The notes under the pieces are model-generated. The model was not told the DNA's origin and searched no databases. It worked only from the letters and a program-made list of their open reading frames with translations. The position numbers and the translations under genes were made by a program. DNA of 11,922 bases from DAOMOP01 sp035444405 (GTDB lineage: Bacteria; Pseudomonadota; Gammaproteobacteria; Burkholderiales; Rhodocyclaceae): positions 1 to 11,922 of the forward strand of contig DAOMOP010000128.1 of assembly GCA_035444405.1 (NCBI GenBank), in the 5' to 3' direction. Shown piece by piece: positions 1 to 6,870 of the stretch (position 1 is the first letter of the stretch; every line of letters begins with the position of its first letter).

Positions 1-2442
1 CTCGACCTGATCGCCGAGCGGCTCAACGCGATCCGCAGCACCAGCCTGGTCGACGAGCAGGGCTATCCGCGCGTGGCCTTCACGACCGGCGGCGCGGCCA
101 CACCGTACTTCTACATGGGCACCTTCGCGTCCTTCCTCGCCGCCTGGGGGCCGGTCGACCAGAGCCTCGGGGCCGGCGGCACGGTCAAGTGCTACCACAC
201 CGAGCACGTGTACGGCGAGCTGTGGCACCGCGCCTTCACGGTCTGCCCCGACACGCCGCGCTGCGAGTACATCGTCTCGTTCGGCAACAACATCGACGCC
301 TCGGGCGGCGTCACCAGCGTGCGCCGCCACGCCGATGCACGCGACCGCGGCATCAAGCGCATCCAGATCGAACCGCACCTGTCGATCACTGGCGCGTCGG
401 CGACCGAATGGGTGCCGATCCGGCCGAAGACCGATCCGGCCTGCTTGTACGCGATGCTGCACGTGCTGCTGCACGAACACGCCGTCGACGCGCTCGATGT
501 GCCGTTCCTGAAGGTGCGCACCGGCTCACCGTACCTCGTCGGCCCGCACGGCTTCTTCCTGCGCGATCCCGAGACGCGCAAGCCGCTGGTGTGGGACGCC
601 GCGAGCGGCCGGGCACGCCCGTTCGACGCGCCGGACAACGACCCCGCGCTGCTCGGCGAATTCACCGCCAGCGGCATCGAGGTCGGCGCCGACGGCCAGA
701 CGTGGACGCACGAGGCGGTCACGGCCGCGACCGCGCTCGAGCTCACGCGCCGCCATCTGGCCGCGCACAGCCCCGAGTGGGCCGCGCCGATCTGCGACGT
801 GCCGGCAGACACGATCCGGCGCATCGCCAACGACTTCCTGCGGCACGCGCGCATCGGCGAGACCATCGAGTTCGAGGGCCGCCGGCTTCCGTTCCGCCCG
901 GTTGCGGTGATGCTCGGCAAGAGCGTGAACAACGGCTGGGGCGGCTACGAGTGCGTGTGGGCGCGCACGATGATGATGATCCTGGTCGGCGGCCTCGAGG
1001 TTCCGGGGGGGCTCCTCGGCAGCACCGTGCATATTACCGGCATGGACTTCGACCGCATCGGCTCGATCGCGCCGCACCCGGACGGCTTCATGGACTACCC
1101 GTTCAACCCGACCGACAAGGACCACTGGGCCGCCCAGCCGCAGGTGCGCCATGGCCACACGACGCTGATCCCGATCATCGGCGGCGGGCTCACCAGCCAG
1201 CTGATGGGCTCGACCGTGCTCAGCTGGATGCGCCTGCAGGGGCGCGCGGCCGAGAGCTGGGGCAAGCCGAAGCCCCCCGACGTGTGGTTCGTCTATCGCT
1301 GCAACCCGAACATCTCGTTCTCGGAGACGGACAGGATGGGCGAGACGATGGCGACCTTTCCGTTCATCGTCGCGTTCTCCTACACGCAGGACGAAACCAA
1401 CCACTTCGCCGACCTAATCCTGCCCGAGGCGATCGACCTCGAGAGCACGCAGCTGATCCGCATCGGCGGCACGCACTACTTCGAACAGTTCTGGGACAGC
1501 CAGGGCTGGGTGCTGCGCCAGCCGGTGGTGGCGCCGCGCGGCGAGGCGAAGGACTTCACGTGGATCGCCACCGAGCTCGCCAAGCGCACCGGCCTGCTCG
1601 AAGACTACAACGCAATGATCAACATGGGCGCGGCCGGCCTGCCGCTCAAAACCGAGCAGTACGACTTCTCGCTAGATGTCGGCCGCGCGCACTCGGTCGA
1701 GGAGACCTGGGACGCGGTGTGCCGCGCCGCCAGCGCCGAGCTCACCGATGGCGAGGCGAGCGACGGCCTCGACTACTTCAAGGAAAAGGGCTTCCGCGTC
1801 AAGCCGTTTCCGAAGCTCAACTGGTACCTCTACCCGCACATCGAGGATCGCGGCCTGCGCTTCGAGCTGCCCTACCAGGAGCGCGTCCTGCGCATCGGCC
1901 AGGAGCTCGGCGCGCGCCTGCACGAGCAGGGCGTGAGCTGGTGGGACCGCCAGCTGCACGAGTACGAGCCGCTGCCGCAATGGAAGGACCTCAACAAGCT
2001 GTGGGCCGACGCCTATGAGCGCGCCTACGGCATCCAGGCCAGGGACTACCCGTTCTGGCTGCTGACCGCACGCAGCATGCAGTACGCGTGGGGCGGCAAC
2101 GTCAGCCTGCAGATGATCCGCGAGGTCGCCGCGAACGTCGCCGGCCACGACGGCATCATGGTGAATGCGCGCGTGGCCGAGCGCATGGGCATCGAGCAGG
2201 GCGACCGCATCGAGGTCGTCTCGCCGGTCGGCACGACGAGCGGGCGCGCGGTGCTGCGCCAGGGGGTGCGGCCCGACACCGTCGTGATGATCGGGCAGTT
2301 CGGGCACTGGAAGACGCCTTACGCGAAGGACCTCGACATGCCGAGCCTGAACAACCTGGTGCCGATGAACACCGACCTCATCGACGGCACCGGCTCGACC
2401 GTCGATGCGGTGCTGGTCAAGATCCGCAAGATCGGGAGATAA
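1..2442 (+). CDS. Molybdopterin oxidoreductase catalytic subunit, DMSO reductase family (PadB-like), 5'-truncated by the window
   Basis: The frame is open from base 1 with no stop, so this is the C-terminal 813 residues of a larger protein; the N-terminal [4Fe-4S] domain and any Tat signal lie upstream. What is visible fits the bis-MGD (DMSO reductase) family: a Rossmann-like region ending in a VSFGNN strand-loop near residues 92-97, a family-typical block DETNHFADLILPEA at 464-477, and a C-terminal molybdopterin-dinucleotide-binding domain from about residue 683 to the end. Three bases separate its stop from the Fe-S subunit gene, followed by a DmsC-like anchor, so it is the catalytic subunit of a three-part membrane complex passing electrons to quinone. 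The closest characterised arrangement I know is phenylacetyl-CoA:acceptor oxidoreductase (PadBCD); thiosulfate/polysulfide reductase-type complexes share the architecture. Family is certain; substrate is inference. Where the Mo ligand is expected, residues 63-69 read KCYHTEH, making Cys64 the likely ligand. Confidence 0.93.
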   Translation, partial: LDLIAERLNAIRSTSLVDEQGYPRVAFTTGGAATPYFYMGTFASFLAAWGPVDQSLGAGGTVKCYHTEHVYGELWHRAFTVCPDTPRCEYIVSFGNNIDASGGVTSVRRHADARDRGIKRIQIEPHLSITGASATEWVPIRPKTDPACLYAMLHVLLHEHAVDALDVPFLKVRTGSPYLVGPHGFFLRDPETRKPLVWDAASGRARPFDAPDNDPALLGEFTASGIEVGADGQTWTHEAVTAATALELTRRHLAAHSPEWAAPICDVPADTIRRIANDFLRHARIGETIEFEGRRLPFRPVAVMLGKSVNNGWGGYECVWARTMMMILVGGLEVPGGLLGSTVHITGMDFDRIGSIAPHPDGFMDYPFNPTDKDHWAAQPQVRHGHTTLIPIIGGGLTSQLMGSTVLSWMRLQGRAAESWGKPKPPDVWFVYRCNPNISFSETDRMGETMATFPFIVAFSYTQDETNHFADLILPEAIDLESTQLIRIGGTHYFEQFWDSQGWVLRQPVVAPRGEAKDFTWIATELAKRTGLLEDYNAMINMGAAGLPLKTEQYDFSLDVGRAHSVEETWDAVCRAASAELTDGEASDGLDYFKEKGFRVKPFPKLNWYLYPHIEDRGLRFELPYQERVLRIGQELGARLHEQGVSWWDRQLHEYEPLPQWKDLNKLWADAYERAYGIQARDYPFWLLTARSMQYAWGGNVSLQMIREVAANVAGHDGIMVNARVAERMGIEQGDRIEVVSPVGTTSGRAVLRQGVRPDTVVMIGQFGHWKTPYAKDLDMPSLNNLVPMNTDLIDGTGSTVDAVLVKIRKIGR
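2434..2438 (+). promoter_or_regulatory. Ribosome binding site of the Fe-S subunit, overlapping the end of the upstream gene
   Basis: GGGAG lies seven bases before the ATG at 2446, inside the last codons of the catalytic subunit. It supports that start and suggests coupled translation of the two subunits. Confidence 0.6.
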
Positions 2443-2445
2443 GGC

Positions 2446-3093
2446 ATGACCCGCTACGTCATGGTCGCGGACCTGAACCGCTGCGTCGGCTGCCAGACCT
2501 GCACCGCCGCGTGCAAGCACACCAACGCAACCCCGCCCGGCGTGCAGTGGCGCAAGGTGCTCGACATCGAGATGGGTGAGTACCCGGAGGTCGAGCGCCT
2601 CTTCATGCCGGTCGGCTGCCAGCACTGCTCCGACCCGCCGTGCATGGAAGTGTGCCCGAGCACCGCGACCGGCCGGCGCGACGACGGCATCGTCACCATC
2701 GACTACGAGCTCTGCATCGGCTGCTCGTATTGTGCGGTCGCCTGTCCGTACCAGGCGCGCTACAAGGTCGAGACGCCGCGCTTCAGCTACGGCGACACGC
2801 CGACCGACACCGAGGCGATCCGCTTCGATCCGGGCCGCATCGGCGTCGCGCAGAAATGCACGTTCTGCGCCGACCGCATCGACGCCGGGCTCGCGCGCGG
2901 GCTCACGCCGGGGCTCGATCCGGACGCGACACCGGCCTGCGCAAACGCCTGCATCGCCAACGCGCTGACCTTCGGCGACCTCGAAGACCCCGACAGCAAC
3001 GTGTCGAAGCTGCTCGGCGAGAAGACCTGGTTCCGCATGCACGAGGAGCTGGGCACCGATCCGGGCTTTTACTACCTGTGGGACGAAAAATGA
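2446..3093 (+). CDS. Four-cluster [4Fe-4S] ferredoxin-like electron-transfer subunit (PadC/DmsB type)
   Basis: This 215-residue protein moves electrons from the molybdenum subunit to the membrane anchor. It has exactly sixteen cysteines in the DmsB/NrfC/PsrB pattern: C13-C16-C19-C23, C58-C61-C66-C70, C90-C93-C96-C100 and C138-C141-C165-C169, enough for four [4Fe-4S] clusters. All four sets are complete, so there is no sign of a lost cluster. The N-terminus starts directly with the first cluster domain and has no signal peptide, as expected for a subunit that either stays cytoplasmic or is co-exported with a Tat-bearing partner. The start is fixed by GGGAG seven bases upstream and by the three-base gap to the previous gene. 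The stop overlaps the next start (ATGA at 3090-3093). Family assignment is firm; the PadC label rests on operon context. Confidence 0.95.
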   Translation: MTRYVMVADLNRCVGCQTCTAACKHTNATPPGVQWRKVLDIEMGEYPEVERLFMPVGCQHCSDPPCMEVCPSTATGRRDDGIVTIDYELCIGCSYCAVACPYQARYKVETPRFSYGDTPTDTEAIRFDPGRIGVAQKCTFCADRIDAGLARGLTPGLDPDATPACANACIANALTFGDLEDPDSNVSKLLGEKTWFRMHEELGTDPGFYYLWDEK

Positions 3094-3953
3094 GCACAGC
3101 GAAATTCGGCCGCTTCGGCACCGCCCACCAGACCAGCTGGGACTGGCGCGCCGCAGCGAACTTCATCGGCGGCGGCACCGGCTCGGCGCTGCTCGCGCTG
3201 ACGGTGCTGGTGTCGCTGCCCGGCGCCGCGGACGGCCCGCTCGCGCTCATCGCGCTGGCCTTCATCGGCGCGGGGCTCGCCTGCGTGTGGATGGAGATCG
3301 GCCGCCCGTGGCGCGCGTTCAACGTGCTGTTCCACCCGCAGACCTCGTGGATGACGCGCGAGGCCTACATCGCCGCGCTGATCGTCGTGCTGTTCGCGGC
3401 AAGCTTCGTGACCGGCGCGGCGCCGGCAAGCTTCGCCGCGGGGCTCGCCGCCCTGCTCTTCCTGTACGCGCAGGCGCGCATCCTGCGCGCCGCGCGCGGC
3501 ATTCCGGCCTGGCGCGAGCCGGCCGTGGTGCCGCTGATCATCGCGACCGGACTCGTCGAAGGCATGTCCGTCCTCGTGCTCGTTCAGATCGTGCGCGGCG
3601 GCGCGACGGGCTGGGCGCTCGCGCTGCTGTTCGCGCTGGTCGCCGGACGCGGGCTCGCCTGGACGCGTTACAGGAGCGCCCTGCTGGCGTCGGATGCGCC
3701 GCGTTCGACGCGCGCCACGCTGGAGACGATGCACCGCAGCCTGCTCTTCGCCGGCACCGCGGCGCCGCTCGTCGCAGCGGCGATCGGCGTCGTCGCGCCC
3801 GGCACCGTGGCGGTCATGGGCACGGTCGCCGCCCTGGCCGCGCTCGGCGCCGGCTGGCACGCCAAGTTCCTGCTCGTCGTGCGCGCCGCACAGGTCCAGG
3901 GCTATGCGCTCGGCAACAAGCTGCGCCGCGGCCATCCGCTGGCGGCGCGCTGA
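3090..3953 (+). CDS. DmsC/NrfD-like membrane anchor subunit of the molybdoenzyme (PadD-like)
   Basis: This hydrophobic 287-residue protein has about eight predicted membrane segments (roughly 22-43, 50-69, 92-109, 113-131, 145-168, 173-190, 216-235 and 238-264). It would anchor the complex and exchange electrons with quinone. Landmarks are the glycine-rich first helix FIGGGTGSALL (25-35) and the loop between helices 2 and 3, GRPWRA (71-76) followed by SWMTRE (86-91), which matches the conserved G-R-P and S-W-x-x-R-E pattern of DmsC/NrfD-type anchors. Translation starts at the ATG overlapping the Fe-S gene's stop, so the two are coupled. The frame stays open far upstream, but those earlier starts fall inside the Fe-S gene and lack the family's N-terminus. 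No extra haem-binding motif is evident. Function as anchor is well supported; the exact subfamily is not. Confidence 0.9.
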   Translation: MSTAKFGRFGTAHQTSWDWRAAANFIGGGTGSALLALTVLVSLPGAADGPLALIALAFIGAGLACVWMEIGRPWRAFNVLFHPQTSWMTREAYIAALIVVLFAASFVTGAAPASFAAGLAALLFLYAQARILRAARGIPAWREPAVVPLIIATGLVEGMSVLVLVQIVRGGATGWALALLFALVAGRGLAWTRYRSALLASDAPRSTRATLETMHRSLLFAGTAAPLVAAAIGVVAPGTVAVMGTVAALAALGAGWHAKFLLVVRAAQVQGYALGNKLRRGHPLAAR

Positions 3954-3984
3954 CTGTGAAACCTCGTGAATCCGGGAGATCTCC

Positions 3985-4773
3985 ATGACCGAAAGCAACG
4001 CCCTCGCCCGCCTCGCCCTCGATCTGGCCAGTGGCGCCGTCCGCATCATTGACCTCACCCAGACGCTGTCGCCGGACTTCCCGGCACTGCAGCTGCCGCC
4101 CGAGTTCGGCCAGTGCTGGCCGTTCCGCATGGAGGAGATCTCGCACTACGACGAGCGCGGCCCGGCCTGGTACTGGAACAACTTCGCGTGCTCCGAGCAC
4201 ACCGGCACGCACTTCGACGCACCGGTGCACTGGGTGTCGGGCAAGGATCACCCGAACAACACCGTCGAGACGATCCCGCCGCAGAACTTCATCGCCCACG
4301 CCTGCGTGATCGACTGCAGCCGTGACGCGGCGGAGGACCCGGACTTTCTGCTCACCGTGGATTACGTCGAGCATTGGGAGGCCACGCACGGGCGCATCCC
4401 GCCGCGCTCATGGGTGCTGCTGCGCACCGACTGGTCGAAACGCAAGATGCCCGAAGACTACGTGAACATGCGCGAGGACGGCCCCCACACCCCCGGCCCT
4501 GCGCAAGGGGTGGTGCAGTGGCTGATCGACGAGCGCGACGCCTTCGGCTTCGGCGTCGAGTCGATCAACACCGACGCCGGCCAGTCGTTCAAGTGGGAGA
4601 TGCCCTTCCCGTGCCACTACCTGATGCACGGCAACAACCGCTACGGCCTGCAGTGCCTGACCAACCTCGACCAGCTCCCGCCGCAAGGCGCGCTGATCGT
4701 CGCCGCCCCGCTCAAGATCCGCAACGGCTCCGGCAGCCCGCTGCGCGTGATCGCGCTGGTCTCGAAGCGGTAG
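3985..4773 (+). CDS. Cyclase-family metal-dependent hydrolase (kynurenine formamidase / isatin hydrolase superfamily)
   Basis: This 262-residue protein carries the cyclase-family signature H72-T-G-T-H76-F-D78-A-P-V-H82, in which the first histidines and aspartate bind a divalent metal (Mn or Zn in characterised relatives) and the last histidine serves catalysis. Further family landmarks are RTDW (147-150), INTDAGQS (194-201) and the C-terminal HYLMHGNNRYGLQCL (211-225). Known members hydrolyse cyclic or acyl amides, for example kynurenine formamidase (KynB) and isatin hydrolase. There is no signal peptide, so it acts in the cytoplasm. The ATG is preceded by GGGAG at 3974-3978, and 31 bases separate it from the anchor gene on the same strand, so it belongs to the molybdoenzyme operon and probably hydrolyses its oxidised product. 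It ends 80 bases before a strong terminator. Family is firm; substrate is inference. Confidence 0.92.
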   Translation: MTESNALARLALDLASGAVRIIDLTQTLSPDFPALQLPPEFGQCWPFRMEEISHYDERGPAWYWNNFACSEHTGTHFDAPVHWVSGKDHPNNTVETIPPQNFIAHACVIDCSRDAAEDPDFLLTVDYVEHWEATHGRIPPRSWVLLRTDWSKRKMPEDYVNMREDGPHTPGPAQGVVQWLIDERDAFGFGVESINTDAGQSFKWEMPFPCHYLMHGNNRYGLQCLTNLDQLPPQGALIVAAPLKIRNGSGSPLRVIALVSKR

Positions 4774-4819
4774 ACGGCCGACGCTTTTCCGGACGGGGCT
4801 CTTTCTCCTCTCCCCCGCC

Positions 4820-4838
4820 TGTCCGTCCTCTCCGGACA
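4820..4838 (+). other. Small perfect hairpin upstream of the terminator
   Basis: TGTCCG (4820-4825) pairs with CGGACA (4833-4838) across a seven-base loop. It has no following T-run and is probably incidental or an accessory 3'-end structure for the operon transcript. Confidence 0.3.
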
Positions 4839-4852
4839 CCCCGTCCCTTGAC

Positions 4853-4883
4853 CGCCCGAGGCGATGCGCTCGGGCGTTTTTTT
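4853..4883 (+). terminator. Intrinsic (rho-independent) terminator of the molybdoenzyme operon
   Basis: CGCCCGAG (4853-4860) pairs perfectly with CTCGGGCG (4869-4876) around an eight-base loop and is followed at once by seven T residues (4877-4883). This is a textbook terminator on the + strand, 80 bases after the hydrolase stop. It separates the first operon from the DUF4331 cluster. Confidence 0.92.
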
Positions 4884-5311
4884 GCCTGCCTATAAATCGG
4901 GGTATCTGAATCCGCGCGGAGGAACCTGTTCGTGTCGAAGAATTTTACACTCTCGTCGCAGGCGGATCGGCGCGCATCGATAAGTCCCGGAACAAAAAGG
5001 GAAAGGAAACTACCAGTGACGCATAGCACGATCATTGCTTGACAGCACATTGCACCTGCCGCAGGCATCGCCGCAGATCCGGCCACCCAGGCCTTCGGCA
5101 CTTGCGCGAGAGATCGCCGCCGCCCGCGGCTGCGATCCCGCCCCGCAACACATCGCAATACCCGAAGGACCCCGACAACTGCCGTGCTCACCCGCGCATG
5201 TGGCTGCCCGCCTGACCGGCGGAGCCGAACGCATCGCCGTGCGCTGACAACCTTTCAGCCCTGCAGCGACAGCGGGCCCTCCGTGCCTTGCATCGCCTCA
5301 AGGAGCCGCTC
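4884..5311. other. 428-bp gap without a convincing gene; likely promoter and 5' leader of the DUF4331 cluster
   Basis: The first half (about 4884-5050) is clearly richer in A+T than the surrounding genes, as in regulatory DNA. Possible elements are TATAAAT at 4891-4897 and a perfect -35-like TTGACA at 5039-5044, but the latter has no good -10 box 16-18 bases on. Short open frames on both strands (for example 5035-5247 +) show no recognisable protein and no good ribosome binding site. I see no RNA gene, no clear riboswitch and no mobile element. Confidence 0.5.
5301..5305 (+). promoter_or_regulatory. Ribosome binding site that decides the DUF4331 start
   Basis: AGGAG ends six bases before the ATG at 5312. 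A TTG at 5288 extends the frame by eight codons but would put this site inside the gene and would spoil the signal peptide. Confidence 0.75.
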
Positions 5312-6787
5312 ATGACCCATCTGAAATGCCTCGTGCTCGCCATCGGTGTCGCAACCGGCACCACATTGGCGCTAGCCGCCAGCCATCGGGATGCTCCGCT
5401 GATCACCATGGATGATCGAGCGAACCTGACCGACGTCTATGCGTTCGTGAGCGAGGACGCCAGAACACCGGGACTCGAAGTGCTCAGCGTGGTCGCCCAC
5501 GTGCACCCGTTTCTCGATCCCGGCGACGGTGTCATCTACAGTCGCTTCGCCGATGACGCAGTGTTCAGCATCCACATCGCCAATCCCGCTACCGGCGCAA
5601 CCGTGCTGCGTTACGACTTCCGCTTTTCGAAACTCAATCCGCTCACCACGCCCGGGCTCAAGGACCCCGACACAATCCTGTCCTATGGTCTGGGCGGGAG
5701 TCCGATTCTGAGCGTCGGCGATGCGGCGCAAAACTTCACGCAGACCTACAAGGTGACCCGCACCGTCATCGGCGGTACGAGTTCGCAGATCGCCGACCTG
5801 CTGATGGTGCCACCGCCCAACGTGGGCCGGCGCACGACGCCGCTGTACAACGACCCGGTCACCGGCAAGGCCGTCTCCGGGGCGACGACGTTCGACGAAC
5901 TGGATCCGTACACGCAGCAGACCGTCTATACGCTGCCTTCCGGAGAAACCGTGTTCGCCGGTCAGCGCGAGGACGGATTCTACGCGGACGTACCGGGCAT
6001 CTTCGATCTGCTGGACCCCCGGATCGTCGCCACGGACGGCGGTCCGACGGATGGGCTCGGTCAGCGCGGCGGCGGCGTGGACGGGCTGCAGGGTTACAAC
6101 GTGATGGCCTTCGGCATCCAGATTCCCCTGACCATGCTTCCGTCGTTCCCGTACCAGGCACCGTTTTTCGGCCCGAAGCTCGGCGTCGGGGTCTATGCGA
6201 GCGTGAGCCGGCCACAGACGAGAGTGCTGCGTACGACCGGGGATCCGGCGAGCTCGGGCCCGCTGATCCCGGTCAACCGCATGGGTAATCCGCTGTTCAA
6301 CGAAGCGCTGGTGGCGCTGAGGGACAAGGACCATTACAACCGCACTTCACCGACGGTGGACGCGAGCCGCTTCGCCACCTATGCCGATAACCCCGAGCTC
6401 GCGGCCTTGATCGAGCTCGTGTTCGGGCTGCCGGTGCAGCAGACGGGGCGCGCTGACCTGAAGGAGATCTTCATTCCGGACGTCTTGCGCGTAGACACGA
6501 TGACCGGTCCGGTGCCGCTGGCCGGCCAGCCCGGCTTCCACCGCCTCGGATTTATCGGCGGCGATACGACGGCCGGCAACTCCAGCGGCTGGCCCAACGG
6601 CCGGCGCTTCGGCGACGACGTGGTCGACATCGCCCTGACCGCAGTCGTCAGCGGTCCCACTTACGATCCCGTCATCTTGGTCGGTGACAACGTGAATGCC
6701 AACGATCAGCTGTACCAGCAGGTCTTTCCATACTCGGGGACACCGCATGCCGGACCGACGGTCAAGATGAGGGGGTGCGATTGCTGA
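5312..6787 (+). CDS. Secreted DUF4331 family protein
   Basis: The 491-residue product begins with a classical signal peptide (about residues 1-22; hydrophobic LVLAIGVATGTTLALA, probable cleavage after ALA) followed directly by ASHRDAP (23-29) and NLTDVYAF (38-45). These are the hallmark opening motifs of the DUF4331 family, whose members begin with a Ser-His-Arg-(Glu/Asp)-Ala-Pro element. A family-typical late block WPNGRRFGDD sits at 427-436. Length is near the family norm of about 450-520. No biochemical role is established that I know of. The mature protein has no cysteine except the two in its last three residues (C489-D-C491). Base usage looks less GC-biased at third positions than in the flanking genes, a possible sign of separate origin. 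It is the first gene of a co-directional cluster with a PEP-CTERM, a TPR and a HupE-like gene. Confidence 0.93.
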   Translation: MTHLKCLVLAIGVATGTTLALAASHRDAPLITMDDRANLTDVYAFVSEDARTPGLEVLSVVAHVHPFLDPGDGVIYSRFADDAVFSIHIANPATGATVLRYDFRFSKLNPLTTPGLKDPDTILSYGLGGSPILSVGDAAQNFTQTYKVTRTVIGGTSSQIADLLMVPPPNVGRRTTPLYNDPVTGKAVSGATTFDELDPYTQQTVYTLPSGETVFAGQREDGFYADVPGIFDLLDPRIVATDGGPTDGLGQRGGGVDGLQGYNVMAFGIQIPLTMLPSFPYQAPFFGPKLGVGVYASVSRPQTRVLRTTGDPASSGPLIPVNRMGNPLFNEALVALRDKDHYNRTSPTVDASRFATYADNPELAALIELVFGLPVQQTGRADLKEIFIPDVLRVDTMTGPVPLAGQPGFHRLGFIGGDTTAGNSSGWPNGRRFGDDVVDIALTAVVSGPTYDPVILVGDNVNANDQLYQQVFPYSGTPHAGPTVKMRGCDC

Positions 6788-6870
6788 GCCTTGCGGGTCA
6801 CATCGGAGCTTTCGAACGATGCCGGACGCGCTAGTGGCCGTCGCGGCCGAACGAACAGGAGGAAAAGCTC
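6788..6870 (+). other. Short leader between the DUF4331 and PEP-CTERM genes with a strong ribosome binding site
   Basis: The 83-base gap has no terminator-like hairpin with a T-run, so read-through from the DUF4331 gene is plausible. AGGAGG at 6857-6862, eight bases before the ATG at 6871, is a near-perfect Shine-Dalgarno sequence. I found no sigma-54-type -24/-12 element here, although PEP-CTERM genes are sometimes controlled that way. Confidence 0.5.

Noticed and set aside
189..2018. Second long + strand frame inside the catalytic subunit gene
   Set aside because: Its translation is dominated by Arg, Ala, Pro and His with no domain; the overlapping frame is a clear molybdopterin oxidoreductase.
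1672..3042. Long open frame on the minus strand (about 456 codons) opposite the molybdoenzyme genes
   Set aside because: It is a shadow of GC-rich codon bias. It lacks any family resemblance and lies opposite two securely identified genes.
3072..4130. Minus-strand frame of about 352 codons opposite the anchor and hydrolase genes
   Set aside because: Arg/Gly/Glu-rich, low-information translation typical of antisense to high-GC coding DNA; the + strand genes have clear motifs.
4921..4950. GGAACC as a possible ECF sigma factor -35 box
   Set aside because: No matching -10 element is found 16-17 bases downstream, and no sigma or anti-sigma gene lies in the window.
5016..5042. Tiny frame (eight codons) after an AAAGGAAA stretch, as a possible leader peptide
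   Set aside because: There is no run of regulatory codons, no adjacent attenuator hairpin, and the start is GTG; chance is the simpler explanation.
4712..5191. Minus-strand frame spanning the terminator and part of the intergenic gap
   Set aside because: It crosses a strong + strand terminator and the end of the hydrolase gene, has no recognisable product and only an Arg-rich tail.
5288..5311. TTG as an upstream start for the DUF4331 gene
   Set aside because: The AGGAG at 5301-5305 is ideally placed for the ATG at 5312, and the shorter product has a normal signal peptide.
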